DNA of 64,000 bases. Source: Pseudomonas sp. NKUCC02_KPG (GTDB taxonomy: Bacteria; Pseudomonadota; Gammaproteobacteria; Pseudomonadales; Pseudomonadaceae). The stretch is taken from the NCBI RefSeq assembly GCF_019345465.1, contig NZ_JAHKRC010000019.1, positions 57,630 through 121,629 of the forward strand. The letters run 5' to 3'. Made by a program: the position numbers and the translations under genes. The notes beneath the pieces were generated by a model, which did no database searches, had not been told where the DNA came from, and was given only the letters and a program-made list of their open reading frames with translations. Shown here piece after piece: positions 58,159 through 64,000 of this stretch; position 1 is the stretch's first letter; each line of letters opens with the position of its first letter.

Positions 58159-59436
58159 TCACCCGCGCCCCCTCTTTTTGACTCGATACATCGCCGTATC
58201 TGCATGGTGCAGCAATTGCTGGGCCTGCTCTCCGTGCTCGGGGTAAACCGCAATGCCAATGCTGGGAATGATGTTCAGCGTGTGATTGCCAATAAAGACA
58301 GGCTGGCTGAGGTTGAGGCGAATTTTTTCAGCCACGATCAGCGCATGCGATGGCAGTTTGAGCCTCTCCAGCACCAGCACAAATTCATCCCCGCTCATCC
58401 TGGAGACCGTATCGCTTTCGCGCACGCACAGCGTCAGGCGCCGCGCCGTCTGCTGCAACAAGTCATCACCCACCGCATGCCCATAGTTGTCGTTGACGAG
58501 TTTGAAATGGTCCAGATCGACATACAGCACGGCCAGGCATTCATTGTCCCGTTTGGCAGCGGCCAGCGCGCGGTGCAGGCGATCATAGAGAAGGTCGCGA
58601 TTGGGCAAGTGAGTCAAGGCGTCGTACTGCGCCAGATACTGCAGGCGGGCATGCAATTGCTTGCGCTCAATGGCCGTTGCCACCTGGGTCGACACGTATT
58701 GCAGCAAGTCTTTGTGTTGCTCGGTGTAGCGTTCTTTACCCGGCAGGCTTTTGACCACCAACGCACCCATAGTGCCGTTCTGAGTGGCCAGCGGAACACC
58801 CAGCCATGACGGCCCATGGTCAGGCACACGCATGACGGGCTGGCCACTGAGCATGACCTCCTCACTCAGGTGGCGAACGGGCGAGTGCTGCTCAAGTGGA
58901 TGATCGTCGACGTAATAGGGAAACGTCAGCGAACCCTGCTCCCGAAGTGCGACCGAGAAACTCACCGCGGGCAACCACTGCCCGATGAGCTGGTGCACAC
59001 ATTTGAACAGCGCCAGCAAATCCTCAGCCCCATGGGCAGCCTCCGAAATCGCAAAAAGAGCCGCCTGGCGTGACTCCGCCAGTTTGCGCTCGGTGACATC
59101 GCGGGCCACGGCAATGCGCATTTCATGGGTTTCAGACCAGCATGCAGACCATTGGATATGCACCACATGCCCGTCCTTGTGCACATAGCGGTTCTCGAAA
59201 TTGAGCTTGGGTTCACCGGCCATGATGTCGCTGGCCGCGAGCAGCGTTCGCTCACGGTCAGCGGGGAAGACCAGATCGATCATCGACTGGCCTTTAAGCT
59301 CGTGGGGCTCATAGCCCAGGATACGTTTGCAGGCTGCACTGACATAAACGAAGCGACCATTGCGGTCCACCACACAGACAGCGTCAAGCAACAGGTCAAT
59401 AAAACCTGCCTGGAGCAGGTAATTCTTGATGTCCAT
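58159..59436 (-). CDS. Diguanylate cyclase with PAS and GAF domains
   Basis: Soluble signalling protein of 425 residues. Order: PAS (about 12-118, DAVCVVDRNGRFVYVSAACKRILGYEP) with a PAC end (VARDVTERK), GAF-like (about 130-260) and GGDEF (about 265-425). The active-site motif is SGDEF at 348-352, an allowed variant. The inhibitory RxxD site (RESD, 339-342) lies five residues upstream, so it is probably an active cyclase with product feedback. The metal-binding YVDLDHFK is intact. No EAL domain. The start at 59436 is likely; an ATG at 59472 is also possible. It could influence motility or biofilm formation. Confidence 0.88.
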   Translation of the reverse strand: MDIKNYLLQAGFIDLLLDAVCVVDRNGRFVYVSAACKRILGYEPHELKGQSMIDLVFPADRERTLLAASDIMAGEPKLNFENRYVHKDGHVVHIQWSACWSETHEMRIAVARDVTERKLAESRQAALFAISEAAHGAEDLLALFKCVHQLIGQWLPAVSFSVALREQGSLTFPYYVDDHPLEQHSPVRHLSEEVMLSGQPVMRVPDHGPSWLGVPLATQNGTMGALVVKSLPGKERYTEQHKDLLQYVSTQVATAIERKQLHARLQYLAQYDALTHLPNRDLLYDRLHRALAAAKRDNECLAVLYVDLDHFKLVNDNYGHAVGDDLLQQTARRLTLCVRESDTVSRMSGDEFVLVLERLKLPSHALIVAEKIRLNLSQPVFIGNHTLNIIPSIGIAVYPEHGEQAQQLLHHADTAMYRVKKRGRG

Positions 59437-59516
59437 AGGGCAACTCGATGCCTCAGGGTTAAATGGAAACATTCATCCCTGACTCACACACCGCACCGCA
59501 TTCCCTGCCACCTACG

Positions 59517-60152
59517 TCAAACGATAGTTCGTAACAACCCAGGCAGTGCATGCATCAACGCACTGATGGCAAAACCGATGAACATGACCCCGCACAGCCG
59601 GGTAATCAGTAGCTCATGACGCTGATAGAGTGCCCTGACATGCCCCGCTCCTACAATACCAACCAAAATCGCGTAGGCCATCGCCCCACCGACAAAACTC
59701 AATGCGATCAACCAGGGCAGCATTTCCCAGGTCAGAAGCTCTGCCCGGCTGGACAGCAGCGCCGTAAACGTCGCCACCGCCACGGGATACGCCTTGGGAT
59801 TGGTCAGGCCGAAGAAAATCCCGTGAGCAAACGGCTGTCGCGCCGGTCCTTGCCGGGCAACGCTGCTGCGCTGGGCGCGCACCGCGCGCAATCCCAGCCA
59901 GAACAGGTAGAGCCCGCTGATCAAGCCCAACACATTGAAGGCAGTGCTGCCAAATTCACGCGCGCCCACGATGGCGATCAGCGCCGTGCTGCACCAGATC
60001 ACATCACCCAGCAAATGCCCGCACAGAAATCCGGCTCCGGCACGTCGCCCACGGGCCGCACCAATGCCAAAAACAGCGAGCACGCCTGGCCCCGGGGTGA
60101 TGCCATAGATAAAACCAGAAGCCAGAACGGCCAGTAACAACGAAGGTGTCAT
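59517..60152 (-). CDS. LysE family amino-acid exporter
   Basis: Inner-membrane exporter of 211 residues with about six hydrophobic segments. The LysE/RhtB hallmark is near the N-terminus (FIYGITPGPGVLAVFGIGAARGRRAGAGFLCGHLLGD), with GLTNPKAYPVAVATF in the middle. The ATG at 60152 has GGAG eight bases upstream; an earlier in-frame ATG at 60173 lacks a ribosome site. No substrate can be assigned. It lies between a diguanylate cyclase and clsB on the same strand with ordinary gaps. Confidence 0.88.
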   Translation of the reverse strand: MTPSLLLAVLASGFIYGITPGPGVLAVFGIGAARGRRAGAGFLCGHLLGDVIWCSTALIAIVGAREFGSTAFNVLGLISGLYLFWLGLRAVRAQRSSVARQGPARQPFAHGIFFGLTNPKAYPVAVATFTALLSSRAELLTWEMLPWLIALSFVGGAMAYAILVGIVGAGHVRALYQRHELLITRLCGVMFIGFAISALMHALPGLLRTIV

Positions 60153-60241
60153 GCACACAGCTCCAAAAATCATGCCTCACGCTTTGCGTGACCCGTGAGG
60201 TCGCCCGATTTTGCACGTTCTTGAAGCGTCTGTAACCGCGT

Positions 60242-61399
60242 CTAGTGTCGACGCCCCAAAACATTAACCACCAGCCGATCGACCCAGCCCCAGATACGCT
60301 GTTTTACCCGTCGCCAGAGTGGTCGTGACTGCCAGTCTTGCAAGCTGACAGGCAGGCTTTGGGCAAAGTCCGCGTTAAAACTGGCGACCACCGCCTGCGT
60401 CAGCGCCGGATCGAGCGCCTCGAGGTTGGCCTCAAGGTTGAAGCGCAGGTTCCAGTGGTCGAAATTGCACGAGCCAATGCTGACCCAATCGTCAGCCAGC
60501 ACCATCTTCAGGTGCAAAAAACAGGGCTGGTATTCCAGTATCTGCACACCGGACTTCAGCAGCCGCGGGTAATAGCGATGACCGGCGTAACGCACGGAAG
60601 GATGGTCGGTGCGCGGCCCCGTAAGCAACAGTCGTACATCAACGCCCCTGGCCGCCGCGCGACGCAGAGAGCGGCGCACACTCCAGGTGGGCAAGAAATA
60701 AGGCGTGGCCAGCCAGATACGTTGGCTGGAACTGTTGATCACCCGCACCAGCGATTGCAGGATATCGCGATGTTGATGAGCATCCGCATAGGCGACACGG
60801 CCCATGCCTTTGGCCTCCCGGGGCAGGCCAGGCAAGCGTGCAAGCCCGAAGTGAGTGGCGGGCTTCCATGCCTTGCGACTGATATTGGCGCGCCATTGAC
60901 GATCAAACAGCATCTGCCAGTCCATGACCAGCGGGCCTTGAATGTTGACCATGACTTCATGCCATTCACAGGTGTCGTCACTGGGGCGCCAAAACTCATC
61001 CGTAACGCCAGTGCCCCCGACCACGGCCAGTTGCTGATCCACCAACAACAGTTTGCGATGATCGCGATACAGGTTGTTCAGGCCACGGCGCCAGCCAAGC
61101 GGGTTGTAATGCCTGAGTTCAACTCCGGCATCGGTGAGCCTTCGGCGCAAACTCAAACCCAGGCCCAGACTGCCATAGGCGTCAAACAGGCAGCGCACTC
61201 GCACCTCGCGCCAGGCGGCGTGTTCCAGCGCCTGCACGATGGCTTCGGCACAGCCACCCGCCTCAACCAGATACAACTCCAGATCAATCTGCTCTTGTGC
61301 CTGCTCGATGGCTGCCAGTATCCGGGGGAAAAACCGGGAACCATCGATCAGCAACTCGAACTGGTTGTCGCTGCGCCAGCCAAACACCGCGCCGGCCAT
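60242..61399 (-). CDS. clsB: Cardiolipin synthase B-type phospholipase D family protein
   Basis: Membrane-associated phosphatidyltransferase of 385 residues with two HKD motifs: H114-K116-D121 (HRKLLLVD) and H296-K298-D303 (HLKMVLAD). It lacks the N-terminal membrane helices of ClsA, so it fits ClsB (YbhO). An N-terminal LIDGSRFFPRILAAIEQAQ block matches the family. It starts one base before the yceI stop on the same strand and is probably cotranscribed with it. Cardiolipin synthesis is the best guess; another phosphatidyl transfer is possible. Confidence 0.85.
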   Translation of the reverse strand: MAGAVFGWRSDNQFELLIDGSRFFPRILAAIEQAQEQIDLELYLVEAGGCAEAIVQALEHAAWREVRVRCLFDAYGSLGLGLSLRRRLTDAGVELRHYNPLGWRRGLNNLYRDHRKLLLVDQQLAVVGGTGVTDEFWRPSDDTCEWHEVMVNIQGPLVMDWQMLFDRQWRANISRKAWKPATHFGLARLPGLPREAKGMGRVAYADAHQHRDILQSLVRVINSSSQRIWLATPYFLPTWSVRRSLRRAAARGVDVRLLLTGPRTDHPSVRYAGHRYYPRLLKSGVQILEYQPCFLHLKMVLADDWVSIGSCNFDHWNLRFNLEANLEALDPALTQAVVASFNADFAQSLPVSLQDWQSRPLWRRVKQRIWGWVDRLVVNVLGRRH

Positions 61400-61400
61400 C

Positions 61401-61991
61401 TTAGCGAGCCGTGAAAATCAGTACCGCACCCACCGGCACTGAAAAACTGATGGCTGACAATCCAGCCAATTTGCGCAAGGTTTCGAGCTCCGGCTGCAGG
61501 CCAAAATCTTCGGCTTGCAGCATCAGCGGCTCCAGGGTTACGACCTGAAAGCGCCGTTCATCAAGGCGGGTGGCCAACAGTTCGGCCTCATAGGTGTGTT
61601 GTTTGCCGCGCAGGCTCACCGTGACAGGCAAGTGCAGTTCCAGTTGCGCACCGGGGGCAAGATCATTGATCGGTTGCAAGTCAATCTGCGCCGTAATCTG
61701 TGCTTCCGGGAAATGCTTGAAATCGAACAGCACGTCGCGCATGCGCTCATCACGCAGCGGTACGGCACTGTTGACCGAATCCATTTCTATACGCAATTGC
61801 GCCAGGCCTTTACGGTCGACCTTGCCGTGCAGGACCAAAAAGCGATGCACGTTCGCGATATTGGCATTTTGCGTGGAGACAAACGAAAGCCGTGATGACT
61901 CACCGTCCAGATACCAGTTGGCCTGGGTAGAAAGGCTCACGCCAAGGGTCAACAACAAGGCGCAGGCAGAAGAAAACAACACTTTAAGCAT
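61401..61991 (-). CDS. YceI family periplasmic lipid-binding protein
   Basis: Exported lipocalin-like protein of 196 residues. The signal peptide MLKVLFSSACALLLTLGVSL is cleaved near residue 24 (TQA-NWY). The YceI domain runs WYLDGESSRLSFVSTQ, VDRKGLAQLRIEMDSVNSAVPLRDERMRDVLFDFKHFPEAQITAQIDLQ. Such proteins bind isoprenoid or other lipids. It sits immediately upstream of clsB in one transcript, consistent with an envelope-lipid role, though none is proven. It diverges from olsBA. Confidence 0.88.
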   Translation of the reverse strand: MLKVLFSSACALLLTLGVSLSTQANWYLDGESSRLSFVSTQNANIANVHRFLVLHGKVDRKGLAQLRIEMDSVNSAVPLRDERMRDVLFDFKHFPEAQITAQIDLQPINDLAPGAQLELHLPVTVSLRGKQHTYEAELLATRLDERRFQVVTLEPLMLQAEDFGLQPELETLRKLAGLSAISFSVPVGAVLIFTAR

Positions 61992-62106
61992 AAAAACTCA
62001 TCGACAAATAAACGTGGGCGAACATTAACCCTGGCGAGCGGTTTTGGCTGGACTTTTTAACACAGTGTTAGGACGCCGTCAGACACCGACAGTTCCTCCG
62101 GGGCTC

Positions 62107-62150
62107 CTGTCATACAAGCATCATCCAAACGTCACAGGGGTGACATTGCA
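62107..62150 (+). promoter_or_regulatory. PhoB box array upstream of olsBA
   Basis: Four 11-base units follow one another: CTGTCATACAA, GCATCATCCAA, ACGTCACAGGG and GTGACATTGCA. The first matches the CTGTCAT Pho-box unit exactly; the next two keep TCAT/TCAC at the same place; the fourth is weaker (ACAT). A TAGCCT -10-like sequence follows. Phosphate starvation should induce the operon. Confidence 0.65.
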
Positions 62151-62229
62151 CCTGCCTAGCCTGAAGTTGCACACCTCAGTCGATTGGCAGAAACCCAAGG
62201 CGGGCCCGGTGCCTGCACGGAGATTCGCA

Positions 62230-62985
62230 ATGTCCCAGATCGTCCGTATCCGCGACACCGCTCCAGAACGCCGTCTGCAGGCAGAGCGCCTGATCGGGCC
62301 CGACGCTTTGCGCGAGGCCCAGACCCTGCGTTTTCGTGTGTTCAGCGGCGAGTTGAAGGCCAGGCTCAAAGGCGCCGAACATGGACTGGACGAGGACGGT
62401 TACGACGCGCATTGCGAACATATCGGGGTCCGCGACCTCAATAGCGGCCAGTTGGTAGCCACCACTCGCCTGCTGGATCACAGTGCCGCCCGAAACATCG
62501 GCCACTTTTACAGCGAAGAAGAATTCAACCTTCACGGCCTGGCCAATCTGCAAGGGCCCGTACTTGAAATCGGAAGAACCTGTGTCGACCCTGCCTACCG
62601 CAACGGCGGCACCATCGCCGTACTCTGGGGCGAGCTGGCAGAAGTCCTCAACCACGGCAATTACCTATACCTGATGGGCTGCGCCAGCATCCCCATGCAG
62701 GACGGCGGCATCCAGGCTCAGGCAATCATGCAGCGCCTGCGCGAACGCTACCTGTGCACGGAACATTTGCGCGCCGAACCGAAAAAGCCGTTACCGGCCC
62801 AGGAAATACCCGCCAACGTCATCGCCGAAATGCCGCCATTGCTCAAGGCCTACATGCGCCTGGGCGCCAAGATTTGCGGTGAACCTTGCTGGGATGAAGA
62901 CTTCCAGGTGGCAGACGTGTTTATTTTGCTCAAGCGCGATGAGCTATGCCCGCGTTATGCGCGACACTTCAAGGCGGCCATGTAA
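62230..62985 (+). CDS. olsB: Ornithine lipid N-acyltransferase OlsB
   Basis: Cytoplasmic GNAT-fold acyltransferase of 251 residues that attaches a 3-hydroxy fatty acid to ornithine, making lyso-ornithine lipid. Typical blocks are EAQTLRFRVFSGELKARLKG, the acetyl/ACP-binding LEIGRTCVDPAYRNGGTIAVLWGEL, and LMGCASIPMQDGG. The ATG at 62230 has CGGAG about eight bases upstream; the long upstream frame is not coding. Its TAA overlaps the olsA ATG by one base. A PhoB array precedes it, fitting replacement of phospholipids under phosphate limitation. Confidence 0.92.
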   Translation: MSQIVRIRDTAPERRLQAERLIGPDALREAQTLRFRVFSGELKARLKGAEHGLDEDGYDAHCEHIGVRDLNSGQLVATTRLLDHSAARNIGHFYSEEEFNLHGLANLQGPVLEIGRTCVDPAYRNGGTIAVLWGELAEVLNHGNYLYLMGCASIPMQDGGIQAQAIMQRLRERYLCTEHLRAEPKKPLPAQEIPANVIAEMPPLLKAYMRLGAKICGEPCWDEDFQVADVFILLKRDELCPRYARHFKAAM

Positions 62986-63764
62986 TGAGCCGTTTGCGCC
63001 GATATGGCCGAGTGGCGCGTGTGCTGGCCGTTGTCAGCCTGGGGCTGGGCATGGCCAGTGCGTTCGCCGTGCTTGAGCGCTTGAATCTGAGCAGCACGAT
63101 GGACCGTCGCCAGCGCTGGTCGCAATTTTTCATGTCTCGCCTGAGCAACGCCCTGCCCTTTCGCATCACCGTCGTCGGCCAGTTACCGGCAACGCCCATG
63201 CTGTGGGTCAGCAACCACGTGTCATGGACCGACATTGCGCTGCTGGGGCAACTCACCCCGCTTTCGTTTTTGTCCAAATCAGAAGTCCGCGGCTGGCCCG
63301 TTGCCGGTTGGCTGGCGGCCAAGGCCGGGAGCCTGTTTATTCGCCGGGGCGCAGGAGACAGCCAACTGATTCGCGAGCAAATGAGCCAGCACTTGAAGCA
63401 CCCGCTTTCTCTGCTGATGTTTCCCGAGGGCACCACCACTGACGGGCGTTCGATACGTACCTTTCATGGTCGGTTGTTATCGGCGGCGATAGACAGCCAA
63501 GTGCCCCTGCAGCCGGTGGCCATACGCTATTTACGCAATGGCCAGATTGATGGGATAGCACCGTTTATTGGCGACGATGACTTGCTGTCACATTTACTGC
63601 GCCTGTTTAGCCATGAACAGGCCGAGGTCGAAATCCATCTGCTAGAGCCCATCGCCAGCCAGGCGCAGGAGCGCGCCGTGCTGGCGTTCAGGGCGCAGGA
63701 GGCGATACGGCGGGTGGTGACAGCGCCGGTGACGCAAACAGCTCCTCTGGGGGCGATGATCTGA
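62985..63764 (+). CDS. olsA: Lyso-ornithine lipid O-acyltransferase OlsA
   Basis: Membrane-bound PlsC-type acyltransferase of 259 residues adding the second acyl chain to lyso-ornithine lipid. One N-terminal hydrophobic stretch spans about 8-28. The acyltransferase motifs are NHVSWTD (HX4D equivalent), RRGAGDS and FPEGTTTDGRSIRTFHGRL. Coupled to olsB through TAATG. Last gene of the operon. The family also includes 1-acylglycerol-3-phosphate acyltransferases; the olsB partner decides the name. Confidence 0.9.
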   Translation: MSRLRRYGRVARVLAVVSLGLGMASAFAVLERLNLSSTMDRRQRWSQFFMSRLSNALPFRITVVGQLPATPMLWVSNHVSWTDIALLGQLTPLSFLSKSEVRGWPVAGWLAAKAGSLFIRRGAGDSQLIREQMSQHLKHPLSLLMFPEGTTTDGRSIRTFHGRLLSAAIDSQVPLQPVAIRYLRNGQIDGIAPFIGDDDLLSHLLRLFSHEQAEVEIHLLEPIASQAQERAVLAFRAQEAIRRVVTAPVTQTAPLGAMI

Positions 63765-63891
63765 ACTGCCCTGTGTAACTGGAATAAAGGTTCCGCCCTC
63801 ATTCCGGCACTGTTATGGGCATTCGTGGCGTTCAGGTAATCGAGTGGCTACAAATGCGTCGCAGACGTCACAAAACCTTGCGCAAAACTCC

Positions 63892-64000
63892 GTAGTCGCT
63901 GACGAGGAACGAAGGCTGCGTTCGCTTTGGTGCGCCACTGCGACGCAGCAGTCGTAAAACCGGACACAGCGATCGTTCAAGTAAATCCCGGACTCAGGTT
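63892..64000. repeat. Partial repeat at the window end, related to 11436-11582
   Basis: It begins GTAGTCGCTGACGAGGAACG and continues AAGGCTGCGTTCG, similar to the left end of the 147-base element (GTAGCCGCTGACGAG, then CGAGGCTGCG). The right end is not in the window. It lies 128 bases downstream of olsA, where no gene is seen. Confidence 0.5.

Overview
The window is a chromosomal segment of a fluorescent-type Pseudomonas. The evidence is the Entner-Doudoroff/glucose cluster (gts, gltR/gtrS, glk, edd, gapA), arcDABC with an Anr-like site, the gcsR-gcv locus, the algU-mucABD stress regulon, tct tricarboxylate genes, olsBA and many Pseudomonas-type REP palindromes. No rRNA, CRISPR array, insertion sequence or prophage is visible. 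There is one tRNA, tRNA-Gly(CCC). Species cannot be settled from this sequence alone.

Layout. 1-9.7 kb (minus): glucose ABC importer gtsABCD, the GtrS/GltR two-component system, glucokinase and 6-phosphogluconate dehydratase. A plus-strand gene for a protein with two AP2-like units lies between gtsA and gtrS. 9.95-11.4 kb: gapA and mgsA, divergent from edd, with two HexR operators between. 11.7-17.1 kb: a Fur-boxed heme-uptake signalling cluster (ECF sigma, FecR-type anti-sigma, TonB transducer, heme oxygenase, DUF454 protein). 17.2-24.4 kb: two divergent arcD transporters, arcABC and a DUF5064 gene. 24.5-32.3 kb: the sigma-54 activator GcsR, then gcvH-gcvP-sdaA-gcvT behind a clear -24/-12 promoter and three GcsR-type sites. 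32.7-33.5 kb: a cold-shock protein and an RDD protein. 33.7-37.4 kb (minus): algU-mucA-mucB-mucD with two AlgU-type promoters. 37.9-39.6 kb: nadB.

39.86-44.69 kb is the most unusual part. It is a tightly coupled, partly AT-rich five-gene cassette: a 73-residue unknown, a DUF4123 adaptor, two tandem paralogous lipoproteins and a 728-residue class 3 lipase. It looks like an orphan type VI secretion lipase effector with duplicated immunity genes, inserted between nadB and the ygfX-sdhE pair. 44.7-54 kb: ygfX/sdhE, ygfZ, an HDOD gene, tctDE and tctCBA without an opdH porin gene, an AbrB-family membrane protein, then ung. 54.8-64 kb: small exported proteins, rsuA, an rhlA homologue without rhlB, tRNA-Gly, a diguanylate cyclase, a LysE exporter, clsB, yceI and PhoB-boxed olsBA.

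The gene sets cooperate in glucose uptake and Entner-Doudoroff catabolism (HexR, GltR and probably Crc control), heme iron acquisition (Fur), anaerobic arginine fermentation (Anr), glycine and serine breakdown (GcsR, sigma-54), envelope stress and alginate control (AlgU), citrate-type uptake (TctDE) and phosphate-sparing ornithine lipids (PhoB). Blocks of gene order resemble P. putida KT2440 (gcvT to gts) and P. aeruginosa PAO1 (ung to mucD), joined here at a palindrome-rich junction near 33.6 kb.
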